A DNA stretch of 55,355 nucleotides from DATJBC01 sp035515515 (GCA_035515515.1 DATJBC010000038.1:1-55355), one strand, 5' to 3'. Shown: positions 31,927 through 41,350, counted from the stretch's first letter. A program made the numbers and translations. Notes: generated by a model from the letters alone, not told the origin.

Positions 31927-34190
31927 GGCGTGACCGGACCGTGGAAGGGAGCGGCACGCGCCACCGGGCCCGTTCCGGTGGACGGCGACACCCCGGCGAA
32001 GGCGACGGCGGGCGCCGGGGCCGGGGCGCGGCCGGCGGGCACGGGGACGGGATCGGCGCCGGACGCCGGATCCGCGGCCAGGGCGGGGACGACGATCCCG
32101 CGGCGCCTGGCCACCCGGCGCAGCCAGTTGTCGCGTCGCTGCATGCCCATCTCGGCCGACCCACCCGGGTTGAAGTAGGCGTTGATGAGCAGGATCGGGC
32201 CCGTGAGCAGAAGCGGCAGGGTCGTCTCGATGGTGGTCGAGTGGAACAGGTCGTAGACGCGTGGGCCGAAGACCACCGCCACCTCGATGCCCATGGCGCC
32301 CACGACCGCCCACGGCACCGAGCTCACGCCGGCGATCGCCACGGCCAGGAAGAGGGTGAGGCTGGCCTCGGGCTCGTAGGTCCCGGGAACCACGTTCTGC
32401 TGGGCGTAGGCGAAGAGCACCCCGGCCAGGCCGGCGATCCCGCCCGAGATGGCGAACGCCGCCAGCCGTGTGCGCGCCGGGTTGACGGCGAAGGCCGCGG
32501 CGGCGCGCTCGTTGTCGCGCAGGGCGATGAGCACCCGGCCCGACCGGTTGCGGCGGAAGGCGAGGGCCGCCACCATCGCCAGGGCCAGGAACACGAGGCA
32601 GACGTAGTAGAAGGCGCGGTCCCCCGTGAGGTCGACGCGGCCGTACAGCACGGGTCGGCTGAGGTGGGCGGACAGGCCCGACGGCAGGATTTGCTCGCCG
32701 ATCCAGTAGTGCCCGTTGAGGACGTAGTTGGGCACGGCGTAGCCGAAGGCGAGGGTCGTGACGGCCAGATAGAGGCCCTGGATGCGCAGCGAGGGCAGGC
32801 CGACCACCACCGCGGCGACGACCCCGACGGCGATGCCGACGCCCAGAGCGGCGAAGAAGTCGATGTCGTGGTTGGCGACGAGACCGCCCGCCACGCCCGC
32901 CGAGACCCCCACGAGGCCGAACTGGCCCAGGCTGATCTGCCCGGCCCATCCCGTCAGCACGACCAGGGACACCGCCACGATCCCGTAGAGCGGCAGGAGG
33001 ACGAGGTACGCCACGTTGTCGACGCCCAGGATGTAGGGCAGGGCGACCATCAGCCCGGCGCCGAGGACGACCGCGCCCCAGCGGGCCGCGGCGACCTCGG
33101 GGAGCGTGCGCAGCTCGGCGGGGATGGGCCGGTACTGCTTGACGGTCTGCCACCGGCCCTCACCGGCGTCGAGGGCGCGAGCCGTGCGACGGGGTTGGGT
33201 CAGCAAGGCCCCCAGGATGACGAGCACCATGACCGAGGACGAGATGCTGTTGTCCCCGGAGTGGATGATCGTGGCGGTGATGAGCACGCCGATGCCCATG
33301 CCCGCGGCGAGCGCCACCCCGAAGCGCTCCATGCGCGACACCACGGCGGCCGCCAGGGCGTAGAGGAGCGTGTCGAGGCCCAGGGTGGCGTCGTTGGGCG
33401 TGCCGATGAGCGGCGCCTGCACGTAGATCGCCAGGGCGGCGAGCAGGCCCGCCAGTGCCCATGCGGCCGCGCTCACCCGGCGGACCGGGATTCCCAGCAG
33501 CAGTGCGCGGTCCGCGTTCTCGGCCGAGGCGCGCAGGGCGATCCCGAGCCGCGTCAGGCGCAGGAACGCCGCCAGGCCGACGGTCACGAAGGCGACCGTG
33601 AGGAAGGCGGCGACCTCGTTCCCCGTGAGCAACGGCTGGCCGCGGCTGCTGTGCCACACGAGGTGCTGCCACGGCGTCGTCACCGTCGTGCCCTGGTCGG
33701 TGGCCTTCTGGCCCATCCACACCGGGATGAAGAAGCCGAGGACGGCCAGGCTCTGGGCCACGGCGATGGTCATCACGGTGGCGATGAGACGGGGGACGGC
33801 GTCGAAGCGGCGCATGACCAGGTCCGCCACCAGCCCGAGGGCCGGCCCCCCCACGAGCACGATGGGCAGCGCCACCAGGTAGTCGACGTTGTACTCGAGG
33901 ACGAGCACCAGCGCGATCACGGCCGGCACGGCGCCGACCGCGCCGGCGGCGAAGTTGATGACGCGCGAGGTCCGGTAGATGAGGACGATCCCGACGCCGA
34001 TGATGCCGTAGAGCGACCCGAGCGCCAGGCCGGAGACGAAGTCGGGCGCAGACAGCCCGAAGACGAGCTCGACGACCGCGATGAACACGGCGATCGCCGC
34101 CAGCCAGCGGCCCGTGCGCGCCGGCCAGCTCGGCCCTCGGACGGCCCCCAGCGCGGGGGCGAGCGACCGGGGGAGCAGGGCGGCCCTCAT
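31923..34190 (-). CDS. fused LivH-LivM branched-chain-type ABC permease
   Basis: This encodes 755 residues with two permease halves. The LivH-like half has FVSGLALGSLYGIIGVGIVLIYRTSRVINFAAGAVG, and the LivM-like half has GWAGQISLGQFGLVGVSAGVAGG, LPSLRIQGLYLAVTTLAFGYAVPNYVL and RRNRSGRVLIALRDNERAAAAFAVNP. A cytoplasmic linker of ~40 residues joins them, and a Pro/Ala-rich tail ends the chain. The ATG overlaps the substrate-binding-protein stop (ATGA), and the stop overlaps the ATPase start. The substrate could be an amino acid, amide or small carboxylate. Confidence 0.92.
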   Translation of the reverse strand: MRAALLPRSLAPALGAVRGPSWPARTGRWLAAIAVFIAVVELVFGLSAPDFVSGLALGSLYGIIGVGIVLIYRTSRVINFAAGAVGAVPAVIALVLVLEYNVDYLVALPIVLVGGPALGLVADLVMRRFDAVPRLIATVMTIAVAQSLAVLGFFIPVWMGQKATDQGTTVTTPWQHLVWHSSRGQPLLTGNEVAAFLTVAFVTVGLAAFLRLTRLGIALRASAENADRALLLGIPVRRVSAAAWALAGLLAALAIYVQAPLIGTPNDATLGLDTLLYALAAAVVSRMERFGVALAAGMGIGVLITATIIHSGDNSISSSVMVLVILGALLTQPRRTARALDAGEGRWQTVKQYRPIPAELRTLPEVAAARWGAVVLGAGLMVALPYILGVDNVAYLVLLPLYGIVAVSLVVLTGWAGQISLGQFGLVGVSAGVAGGLVANHDIDFFAALGVGIAVGVVAAVVVGLPSLRIQGLYLAVTTLAFGYAVPNYVLNGHYWIGEQILPSGLSAHLSRPVLYGRVDLTGDRAFYYVCLVFLALAMVAALAFRRNRSGRVLIALRDNERAAAAFAVNPARTRLAAFAISGGIAGLAGVLFAYAQQNVVPGTYEPEASLTLFLAVAIAGVSSVPWAVVGAMGIEVAVVFGPRVYDLFHSTTIETTLPLLLTGPILLINAYFNPGGSAEMGMQRRDNWLRRVARRRGIVVPALAADPASGADPVPVPAGRAPAPAPAVAFAGVSPSTGTGPVARAAPFHGPVTP

Positions 34191-35851
34191 GACGACCGCG
34201 TCTTCGGGATCGGCGGCTCCGACAGCTTGCGGTAGTTCCCGGACAGGAACCTCGAGCCCTCGATGTCCACGAAGGTGCCCGGCTTGCCGTTGTAGGTGGA
34301 CGGCGTGCTCTTGGACCAGTAGACGACGGCGGAGTCGATCGTCCAGTCGTAGCTGCCCTTGGTGAACCCGAACTCGGCGTGCCCGGTCGCGCCTCCCCCT
34401 CGCGTGCCCATGGACGGCGCGGCGGCCGCCATGCGGGCGGGGGTGAGGTCGGGGCCGGTGTTCTCGATGAGGCTCGCCAGCATGTTCCACAGCTCCCAGC
34501 CGCCGGTGGCCACGTACGGCTTCTCCGGGAGGTTCGTCCCCCCTCCGAGCCGGTAGGTGATGGGCCCCGCCTCCTGGGAGGCGGGCTCGAGCGACGCGTA
34601 GGAGGTGATGCCGAAGGCGTTGTCGAACTCACAGCCCGACTGCGGGTCGGGGCAGGCGAGCGACTCCTGGGTGGGCGTGGTCTCGAAGTTCTGCGCCACG
34701 GGGTCGACGCCCATCCCCTGCACGTCGGCGAGGACGTTCTCGGGGTAGTAGTTGTGCTGCTGCTCCCCGGAGTACAGGAGCTCGGGGGCCACGGGGTCGC
34801 ACAGGCACACGACGTCGGTGGCCGGGTCGTTCGGTGTGTCCATGGCCGAGATCCCCGCGCTGATCTGCTGGGCGGCGGTGCTGATGTCCTGCGAGTAGAA
34901 GTAATGGTGCTGCGCGACGCTCCCGCCGTCGCCGCAGTCGCGGTTGAGCGCCGGCACCAGGACCCCGGTGACGGTGTCCTCGTTGTCGGGGTCGTTGGTC
35001 GAGATCACCCCCAGCACCCGCTTCTTGCCGTTGAAGTCCTGGGCGGGGTTCTTGTCCTGGGCGAAGCTGACCACGCGGCTGCTGTTCCTGCTCGTCAGCT
35101 GGTTGCACCAGAACCTGGCGAACCCCTGCTCGATGCTCGTCGAGCTCTCGCCCGGTGACCAGAAGTACGGGGCGTTGGCCCGGGCGAAGGCCGAGCTGAA
35201 GCCCACACCGCCCAGGGCGATGGTGTGGTCCTGGGCCAGGCGTGCGAAGCACACCGAGCACAGCGTCGTCCCCCAGGCCACCGCGTAGGGATGGTACGTC
35301 TGGACGAGGGTGTCCATCTCGGCCAGCAGGCACCCGGTGTCGGGGGGAACGGTGCGGCAGGTGCTGTTGTAGGTCACGATCTTGAGCTTGCGTCCCCACA
35401 ACACGTAGTGGGAGTTGACGAAGTTCTGGAACGCCTGGGTCACCTGCTTGGTTTGGGCGAGGTCGACGTACAGGCCCTCCCCGCGGAGAATGGTGTCGAC
35501 GATCGCCCCGGCGTCCGCGTAGTAGTCGACGACGGTGATGGTGCTGCCCGTCACCCCCTGCGAGGTGGCGCCACCGTTGTCGTAGCTCCCGCCGATCGTG
35601 CCCGGCGTGCAGGGTGGGGCGTAGTAGTCGATCGACGGCGAGAACTCACGGCCGCCGACGCAGTGGGTGCGAGAGCCGGTCCCCCCCGGTCCCGAGAACC
35701 CCACCACGGCGCCGGCCCCCGCGGCGGCCGGTGCCGCCGAGCCCTGGCCCGGCGACGTCGAGGGGAAGAGGACGATGATGAGCACCTGGGCGGCGATGAG
35801 CACCCCCAGGGGCAGGTAGCGGCGGACGAGGCGCCCGGACCTCACCGGCAT
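34187..35851 (-). CDS. branched-chain-type ABC transporter substrate-binding protein
   Basis: This encodes 554 residues from the ATG at 35851, which starts just before a basic-hydrophobic export or anchor segment (RRYLPLGVLIAAQVLIIVLFPS). A GTG at 35881 is in frame but has no ribosome site. There is no lipobox Cys, so the protein may stay anchored by its signal sequence. The fold is of the periplasmic Leu/Ile/Val type, with extra Cys residues (CVGGREF, CTPGTIGG, CLLAEMD, CSVCFARL, CLCDPVAP) suggesting disulfides. It is longer than typical LivJ (~370). First gene of a three-gene importer operon with 4-base overlaps throughout. Confidence 0.85.
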   Translation of the reverse strand: MPVRSGRLVRRYLPLGVLIAAQVLIIVLFPSTSPGQGSAAPAAAGAGAVVGFSGPGGTGSRTHCVGGREFSPSIDYYAPPCTPGTIGGSYDNGGATSQGVTGSTITVVDYYADAGAIVDTILRGEGLYVDLAQTKQVTQAFQNFVNSHYVLWGRKLKIVTYNSTCRTVPPDTGCLLAEMDTLVQTYHPYAVAWGTTLCSVCFARLAQDHTIALGGVGFSSAFARANAPYFWSPGESSTSIEQGFARFWCNQLTSRNSSRVVSFAQDKNPAQDFNGKKRVLGVISTNDPDNEDTVTGVLVPALNRDCGDGGSVAQHHYFYSQDISTAAQQISAGISAMDTPNDPATDVVCLCDPVAPELLYSGEQQHNYYPENVLADVQGMGVDPVAQNFETTPTQESLACPDPQSGCEFDNAFGITSYASLEPASQEAGPITYRLGGGTNLPEKPYVATGGWELWNMLASLIENTGPDLTPARMAAAAPSMGTRGGGATGHAEFGFTKGSYDWTIDSAVVYWSKSTPSTYNGKPGTFVDIEGSRFLSGNYRKLSEPPIPKTRSS

Positions 35852-36072
35852 CGTCCCCGGCGTCGGGGACCGGACCGCCACGGGGGGATGCCACGCCCGC
35901 GTGACCCCGTCACGACGGCACGACCCCCAGCCCGCTACCCCTCATGCGTCCCCCACTCCCCCGTGGCCCGAATGTACCGCTGTGCGTGGCTGGAGCGCCT
36001 GGCTGCGCCGTTCTGGGCGTCCCTTGCGGTCGCAAAGAGCCCGGGCCCGGCGGACGCCCTGGCCGACAGCCG

Positions 36073-36555
36073 TCAGTCGAAGGCGTCGGCCGGGACGGGG
36101 AACGGCGTGGCCGGCAGCCCGGGGAGCGGGTTGTCCCACCAGGTCGTCTCCTCCACGCGGTGGCAGATCCGCCATCCCGCCGGGGTGCGGACCAGGCGGT
36201 CGTGATAGGCGCCGCCCACGACGAACAGCCACGGCCGGCCGTCGACCTCGGCGCCGTTGGGGTTCTGGAACAGCGAGCGGGCGGTGGCCGTATCGGCGCG
36301 GGGGGCGAGCGCCACCACCCGGTTGACCACGAGGTGCTGGGTCCACCGGAACACGGGGAGGACCGAGGCCAGCCAGTCCCGCACCTCGGGCATGGGTCCC
36401 CGGATGCCGCCCGCCGAGCGGTAGTCGAGCAGGGCGTCGGGCGTGAAGACGTGGTCGAATTCCTCCCACCGGCGACCGTCCACGACCGTCGCGTAGCGGT
36501 GCAGCAGGTCGTCGATCTCGAGCCGGTCGGCCAGGACGTCCCTGTCGTGCGCCAT
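36073..36555 (-). CDS. SnoaL-like / nuclear-transport-factor-2 fold protein
   Basis: This encodes 160 residues. EIDDLLHRYATVVDGRRWEEFDHVFTPDALLDYRSAGG is the typical opening of the SnoaL-like fold. HLVVNRVVALAPRADTATARS, YHDRLVRTPAGWRICHRVEETTWW and NPLPGLP follow. Members include polyketide cyclases, dehydratases and steroid isomerases, and most actinobacterial copies are unassigned. The gene is divergent from the mycothiol-type gene at 36671. The gap 35852-36072 between it and the ABC importer operon holds no recognised feature. Confidence 0.85.
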   Translation of the reverse strand: MAHDRDVLADRLEIDDLLHRYATVVDGRRWEEFDHVFTPDALLDYRSAGGIRGPMPEVRDWLASVLPVFRWTQHLVVNRVVALAPRADTATARSLFQNPNGAEVDGRPWLFVVGGAYHDRLVRTPAGWRICHRVEETTWWDNPLPGLPATPFPVPADAFD

Positions 36556-36670
36556 GCCGCGACGGTATTCCTCCCACGCCGGCACCGCCCGTTCCTGGGG
36601 TGCGACGTCGCGGGGTAGCGTGGCTCGACATCGCCTCGCCCACGAGTGTCATGGAGAGTCAGCCGCTGCG

Positions 36671-37516
36671 ATGACGGAGCGAGCCACGTCCCACGAGGAC
36701 GTTCCCCACGCCGACCACATCCGCTTCCTCTTCGATCCCCACGCCACCCTGGCGGCGTTCGCAGTCCAACGAAGGCGGTTGGCGGCGACCGCCGCCACGC
36801 TCACCGGCGACGAGCTGGCCGCCCCGTCACGGTGCACGGGGTGGACGGTGGCGGACGTCCTGCGCCACCTCGTGTGGGTGGACGCCACGATGCACCGCAT
36901 CTGGTCGGGCGACGAGTCCCCCGCCGATGGCTTCGACCCGAGGACCACGCCCGACGCAGCGGTGCAGGCGGACCGCTGCCTGCCCGACGAGGAGGTCCGG
37001 GACCGCTACCTGGCCTCGACCGAGGCCATGAGCGTCGAGCTCGAGTCCGCCGACCCTGTGCGGTTCGCCCGGCCCAGCCTGTCGCCCGCCGGCAGCGTGC
37101 CCTGGTGGTTGAGCGCCGTGCACGTCGGCTGGGATTCGGCCGTGCACGAACGGGACGTGGTGGTGCCCCTGGGGCGCCCCGTCGTCTCGGAGCCCGGTGA
37201 GACCCTGCCCAGCCTGGCCTACTCGCTCGTGGTCGCCTCGTTCTTCAGCGGGCCCGCACCGCTGGACGTCGGCGTCGGGCCGGTCCGGGTGCGCCGGGAC
37301 GACCGGGTCGTGACCGCCGTGATGTCGTCCGCCCGCCCCGTCGACGGCGCGCGCGGCGGCCCGCCGCCGGGCGCCGTGGTGGTGCTGTCGCACAGCCCCG
37401 AGGCCGCCGTCGACGCGCTCAGCGGCCGGGGCGCCCTGGGCGAGGCCCTGCGCGGCGACGGCGCGGTGATCGAACGGCTCGGTGGGTTGGCGCGGTACTT
37501 CACCTCGGCCGTCTGA
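36671..37516 (+). CDS. mycothiol-dependent maleylpyruvate isomerase-like (DinB-fold) protein
   Basis: This encodes 281 residues. The N-terminal helical domain contains CTGWTVADVLRHLVWVDATMHRIW, matching the metal-binding His region of the MDMPI_N/DinB family, and PWWLSAVHVGWDSAVHERDVVVPLG supplies the later His/His-Glu-Arg segment. A small beta-rich C-terminal domain follows (VVVLSHSPEAAVDALSGRG). Known members use mycothiol as cofactor, for example in isomerisation of maleylpyruvate, but most paralogs have unknown substrates. The PIG-L gene downstream starts 14 bases later and is probably co-transcribed. Confidence 0.82.
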   Translation: MTERATSHEDVPHADHIRFLFDPHATLAAFAVQRRRLAATAATLTGDELAAPSRCTGWTVADVLRHLVWVDATMHRIWSGDESPADGFDPRTTPDAAVQADRCLPDEEVRDRYLASTEAMSVELESADPVRFARPSLSPAGSVPWWLSAVHVGWDSAVHERDVVVPLGRPVVSEPGETLPSLAYSLVVASFFSGPAPLDVGVGPVRVRRDDRVVTAVMSSARPVDGARGGPPPGAVVVLSHSPEAAVDALSGRGALGEALRGDGAVIERLGGLARYFTSAV

Positions 37517-37530
37517 CGCGGAGGTCTCCC

Positions 37531-38232
37531 ATGCAGCCCATGGACGAGAGCTGGAGCCGGGCGGTGGCCGTCGTGGCCCATCCCGACGACCTGGAGTACG
37601 GCATGGCGAGCGCCGTCGCCCGCTGGACGGCGCAGGGAAAGCACGTCAGCTACGTGCTCGCCACCCGGGGCGAGGCGGGGATCGCCGGCATGGCCCCCGA
37701 CGTGACCGGCCCGCTGCGCGAAGAGGAGCAGCGGGCCAGCGCGGCGGTCGTCGGCGTGCACGACCTCGAGTTCCTCCACCACCGCGACGGGGCGGTCGAG
37801 TACGGCCTGGACCTGCGCCGGGACATCGCCGCCGCCCTGCGGCGGGCCCGCCCCGACGTGGTGATCACCATGAACTTCGAGCTGACCTGGGGCGAGGGCG
37901 GGGGCGTGAACCACGCCGATCACCGGGCCGTCGGGCTGGCCACCCTCGATGCGTGTCGGGACGCCGCCAACGAGTGGGTGTTCGAGGACGCCGGCGAGGC
38001 CTGGAGGGGGATCACGGGCGCCTTCGTGGCGGGCATGCCCGACCCGACGCACTTCGTCGACGTCACCGACGCCATCGACCTGGGGGTGGCGTCGCTCCGC
38101 GAGCACCGCGCCTACATCGACGGGCTGGGGACGGACTTCGACCCGGACGAGTTCCTGAGGAACATCGCCGGCTACGGCGGAATGGCGGCGGGCTGTGCGT
38201 TCGCCGTGCTGCTGCAGGCCTTCAGCGTCTGA
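37531..38232 (+). CDS. PIG-L family deacetylase, MshB/Mca-like
   Basis: This encodes 233 residues with GGAGG ahead of the ATG. AVVAHPDDLEYGMASAVARW holds the zinc-binding HPDD (residues 16-19), followed by YVLATRGEAGIAG and the second metal motif GGVNHADHRAVGLATLDA. Paired with a mycothiol-dependent-type enzyme, it could act on mycothiol or mycothiol S-conjugates like MshB or Mca. This is context-based. It is the second PIG-L gene in the window and is not a close duplicate of the one at 26719. Confidence 0.88.
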   Translation: MQPMDESWSRAVAVVAHPDDLEYGMASAVARWTAQGKHVSYVLATRGEAGIAGMAPDVTGPLREEEQRASAAVVGVHDLEFLHHRDGAVEYGLDLRRDIAAALRRARPDVVITMNFELTWGEGGGVNHADHRAVGLATLDACRDAANEWVFEDAGEAWRGITGAFVAGMPDPTHFVDVTDAIDLGVASLREHRAYIDGLGTDFDPDEFLRNIAGYGGMAAGCAFAVLLQAFSV

Positions 38233-38262
38233 CGCCTCGCGGGGCGGGCATAGGCTTCTGCC

Positions 38263-38634
38263 ATGCTCGATCACGTCTCCCTGCAGTGTGCCGACCTCGG
38301 CGCCAGTGCCTCGTTCTACGACGCCGTGCTGGCGACGCTCGGCGGCTCCCGGGTCATGGACTTCGGCCAAGCCATCGGCTACGGGACGGCCGGCAGGCCA
38401 GAGTTCTGGATCAGCGCCCAGGAGACGGGAGAGGGCTTCAGGGAGTCCCACATCGCATTCGCCGCACCCGACCGCGCGGCCGTGCGGGCGTTCTTCGATG
38501 CCGCCATCGCCGCAGGGGCCCGGCCGCTGCACGAGCCGCGGTCGTGGCCGGAGTACCACCCCGGCTACTACGGCGCCTTCGTGCGCGACCCGGACGGCAA
38601 CAACGTCGAGGCGGTCTGCCACGTGGCGGAGTAG
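38263..38634 (+). CDS. VOC family (glyoxalase-like) protein
   Basis: This encodes 123 residues. LDHVSLQCADLGASASFYDAVLATLGG and YYGAFVRDPDGNNVEAVCH are the paired beta-alpha-beta modules of the VOC fold; His4 and the Glu in NNVEAVC are likely metal ligands. TAGGCT lies only 7 bases before the ATG with no ribosome site between, which suggests a leaderless transcript starting at or near the ATG. Function within the large VOC family is not determined. Confidence 0.87.
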   Translation: MLDHVSLQCADLGASASFYDAVLATLGGSRVMDFGQAIGYGTAGRPEFWISAQETGEGFRESHIAFAAPDRAAVRAFFDAAIAAGARPLHEPRSWPEYHPGYYGAFVRDPDGNNVEAVCHVAE

Positions 38635-38653
38635 CGCGCCCCGGCATACCCCC

Positions 38654-38674
38654 GGCCCTCACCACGGGAGGGCC
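38654..38674. terminator. hairpin between convergent genes
   Basis: A 7-bp perfect stem (GGCCCTC / GAGGGCC) with a 7-base loop lies in the 47-base gap between the convergent VOC and small coiled-coil genes. A bidirectional terminator is likely. Confidence 0.45.
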
Positions 38675-38681
38675 CGGCCGG

Positions 38682-38867
38682 TCAGGAGGCGTCGTCGAAG
38701 AGGGTGGCGATGTGCCGCGCCGTGCGGCTGGCGCTCCTGGCCCCGCTCACCTCGGAGGCCTCACGCCCTTGCACGGCGTCGAGGACGGAGTCCGCCAATT
38801 CCTCCACGGCCCGGGCCAGCTGGCCGACAGCGTGCCTCAGCGCGGCGATCTCGGCTTCGGTGTCCAT
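38682..38867 (-). CDS. small coiled-coil protein
   Basis: This encodes 61 residues: MDTEAEIAALRHAVGQLARAVEELADSVLDAVQ forms two or more heptads of a predicted coiled coil, and the tail is polar. The ribosome site is weak. I do not recognise the family. The codon pattern and tight fit between neighbours support a real gene, but evidence is modest. Confidence 0.5.
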   Translation of the reverse strand: MDTEAEIAALRHAVGQLARAVEELADSVLDAVQGREASEVSGARSASRTARHIATLFDDAS

Positions 38868-38919
38868 CGCCGCATGCTACTCAAGGGTGCGCGCCGGGCC
38901 GTGTGCGCCCGAGGCGCGG

Positions 38920-40053
38920 CTACCGGCCGTCGGCCGCCGCCAAGTCGCGCATGCGGGACGTGCGATGGACGGGATCGGTGTCGAACTTGGGGATGACGTG
39001 CTCGCCCATCAACTCGATGGTCTCGAGGGTCGTCTCGATGGGCGCCGCCCCGACCGAGATGACGAGCTGGTCGGCCCCGGTCGACTCCCACCGCTTGCAC
39101 TGCTCGATGGCGTCGTTCGGGTCGCCGCAGATCAGGGCGCCGCTGCTGGCCATGAACTCGACCACCGGCTCGTCGTACTCGGGGAGGATCTCGGGCCAAT
39201 AGGGGACGGACTCGGGGTGGGGGAACGTGTCGTGGTACCGGAAGACCTGGCTCTGGAAGTAGTTCATGCGGGCGGCCACCGCCGCCCGTACGGCGTCGCC
39301 GTGGTCCTCTGTGACGATGGCCGCCGTCGTCACGCAGATGTTGTCGTTGACGAACGCCCCGATGGGCTCGGCGTCCCGGATGGCCGCCTTGTACAGCCCG
39401 GCGACGCGCTCGAGGTCGCCGAGGTCGCCCACCGAGAAGCCCAGCACACCCAGGCCCTTGCGGGCGGCCATCTCGTAGCTGCTCGGGTTGCCCGCCGCGT
39501 ACCACATGGGGGGATGCGGCTTCTTCCAGGGCTTGGGGAGGATCATCCGGGGCGGGAGCGACCAGTACGTCCCCTCGTACCCCTCGTAGACCTCCTGCGT
39601 CCACATCTTGGGGAACTCGGCGATGACGTCCTCCCACATCTCCCGCGTCTTGGACAGGTCGCGCATGCCCGGGAGAAAGGCCAGGATCTCGTGGCTCCCC
39701 GCCCCGCGGCCCGTGCCGAACTCGAAGCGGCCCTCCGTGACGTGGTCGAGCATGGCGACCCGCTCGGCGACCTTCACGGGGTGGTTGAGGGCGGGCAGGG
39801 GGTTGAAGATGGCGGCCACGATGTGGATCCGCTCGGTGCCCCGCGCCAGGTACCCGGTCACGACGTCGCTGGCCGACAGGTGCGAGTACTCGTCGAGGAA
39901 GTGGTGCTCGGGGATGAGCGCGTACTTGAAGCCGGCGCGGTCGGCCGCTTCGACGAGCCGGAGCTCCTCCATGATGACGCTGTGCTCGGCGTCGGGGTCG
40001 ACCTCGCGCCGGAACTTCGGCACGTAGTTCTGGATGAAGATCCCGAATTCCAC
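38920..40053 (-). CDS. LLM-class (luciferase-like) flavin-dependent oxidoreductase
   Basis: This encodes 377 residues from a GTG with AAAGG upstream. EFGIFIQNYVPKF, EAADRAGFKYALIPEHHFLDEYSHLSAS and GRFEFGTGRGAGSHEILAF are the typical FMN-binding TIM-barrel segments of bacterial luciferase-like monooxygenases. RPW-type loops (LPKPWKKPHPPMWYAAGNPSS) follow. Actinobacterial members act in alkane, sulfonate, steroid or coenzyme-F420 chemistry. The specific substrate is unknown, and F420 versus FMN cannot be decided here. It lies 118 bases downstream of the amidohydrolase on the same strand. Confidence 0.88.
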   Translation of the reverse strand: MEFGIFIQNYVPKFRREVDPDAEHSVIMEELRLVEAADRAGFKYALIPEHHFLDEYSHLSASDVVTGYLARGTERIHIVAAIFNPLPALNHPVKVAERVAMLDHVTEGRFEFGTGRGAGSHEILAFLPGMRDLSKTREMWEDVIAEFPKMWTQEVYEGYEGTYWSLPPRMILPKPWKKPHPPMWYAAGNPSSYEMAARKGLGVLGFSVGDLGDLERVAGLYKAAIRDAEPIGAFVNDNICVTTAAIVTEDHGDAVRAAVAARMNYFQSQVFRYHDTFPHPESVPYWPEILPEYDEPVVEFMASSGALICGDPNDAIEQCKRWESTGADQLVISVGAAPIETTLETIELMGEHVIPKFDTDPVHRTSRMRDLAAADGR

Positions 40054-40171
40054 TGGTTGCCTTTCTGGTAGCCACGGCTGGGTCGGCGAAAGCGCCCCCG
40101 ACGGGACGGCCGCTCCCGGGCCCCCACGGTGACGGACCGGGGGAGGACGGCGACCCGGGGTCCCGGGCGGG

Positions 40172-41350
40172 TCAGCCGCCGGCGGTGATCTCGGCCATCG
40201 TCGGCCCCACCCTGTCCGCCACCGGCTGGAGCCGGCCGACCTCGAACCGGTAGAGCTCGGCCGGGTTGTGCGTGAGGATGCGACGGACGTCCTCGGCGTC
40301 GACGCCGGCGAACGCCCGGGTGAGTGCATGGCGGCTGCGGGGCCAGGTGCCCTCGATGTGCGGGTAGTCGGCGCCCCACATGATCGTGTCCAGGCCGATG
40401 ACCTGGCGCTGCGCGGCCTCGCGGGCGGTCATGAACGACGCCCCGATGTGGCACTGCCGCCGCCAGTACTCGCTGGGCTTGTGCTTGACGGTCTCCCGGA
40501 TGTGGCTGAAGAACGGCGCGGCGTAGATCCCGTCGAGCAGCTCCAGGACCTCGGGGAGCCACTGGGCGCGCGTCTCGGTGAAGACGACCTGCAGGGCCGG
40601 GAAGCGCTCGAGCACCCCGCCCCAGATCAGGAACCACAGGGGCCGGCGGGCCCACATGTGCACCTCGGTGGCGTAGAGCATCATGCTCACCACGCCGTAG
40701 TCCCCGTAGTCCGGGGTGCCGCTGCCACTGTGGATGTGGACGGGCAGGCCCGTGTCCTGGCAGGCCGCCCAGACCGGGTCGTAGCACGGGTCGACGTAGG
40801 GGGGCGCGCCGTCGCCCGGTGCCGTGGGGAGGATCACGCCCCGCATCCCCGCCCCCGCCGCCCACTCGACCTCCGCCACGGCGGCGCCGATGTCGGTCAC
40901 GGCGAGCATGGCCAGCGCCGCCCGGCGGCCGGGGGACTCCTGGGCGAAGTCCAGGACCCACCGGTCATAGGCCCGGTTGCCGGCAAGACGCAGCTCGGGC
41001 CCGGCGGTCTCGCCGAACGCCCCGAAGGGCACGCACGAGTTGGGGAACAGCACCTCGGCGACGATGCCGTCGTCCTCGAGGGCGATCGTGCGGAGCGCGG
41101 GGTCCCACTCGCCGTCCCGCATGTCGCCGGTCCGGGACTCGAATTCCTCGCTCCCCGCCTTGGAGAAGAGGAAGCGGTCCTCTTCGAGGGCCGCGGCGCG
41201 CGCCGCCGCCACACCGTCCTCGGTGCGCACCCACTCGTCGAACGCCCGCCGGTAGGCGGGATCGATGTAGGGCGCGTAGTCGGCCGGCCGTCCCGCAGCG
41301 TGGCCGTCACACGAGATCACCACGACCCGGGCGTCGTCCCCACCCGACAT
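40172..41350 (-). CDS. amidohydrolase family 2 metal-dependent hydrolase
   Basis: This encodes 392 residues from the ATG at 41350; GTG codons just upstream lie inside the AAAGG ribosome site. SCDGHAAGRPADYAPYID is the N-terminal metal site, where the DGH replaces the more common HxH. Later landmarks are GLPVHIHSGSG, WFLIWGGVLERFPALQVVFTE and MWGADYPHIEGTWPRS. This is the ACMSD-like Amidohydrolase_2 family of decarboxylases and hydrolases in aromatic and steroid catabolism. With the LLM and Rieske oxygenases close by, a role in ring or side-chain breakdown is plausible. Confidence 0.87.
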   Translation of the reverse strand: MSGGDDARVVVISCDGHAAGRPADYAPYIDPAYRRAFDEWVRTEDGVAAARAAALEEDRFLFSKAGSEEFESRTGDMRDGEWDPALRTIALEDDGIVAEVLFPNSCVPFGAFGETAGPELRLAGNRAYDRWVLDFAQESPGRRAALAMLAVTDIGAAVAEVEWAAGAGMRGVILPTAPGDGAPPYVDPCYDPVWAACQDTGLPVHIHSGSGTPDYGDYGVVSMMLYATEVHMWARRPLWFLIWGGVLERFPALQVVFTETRAQWLPEVLELLDGIYAAPFFSHIRETVKHKPSEYWRRQCHIGASFMTAREAAQRQVIGLDTIMWGADYPHIEGTWPRSRHALTRAFAGVDAEDVRRILTHNPAELYRFEVGRLQPVADRVGPTMAEITAGG

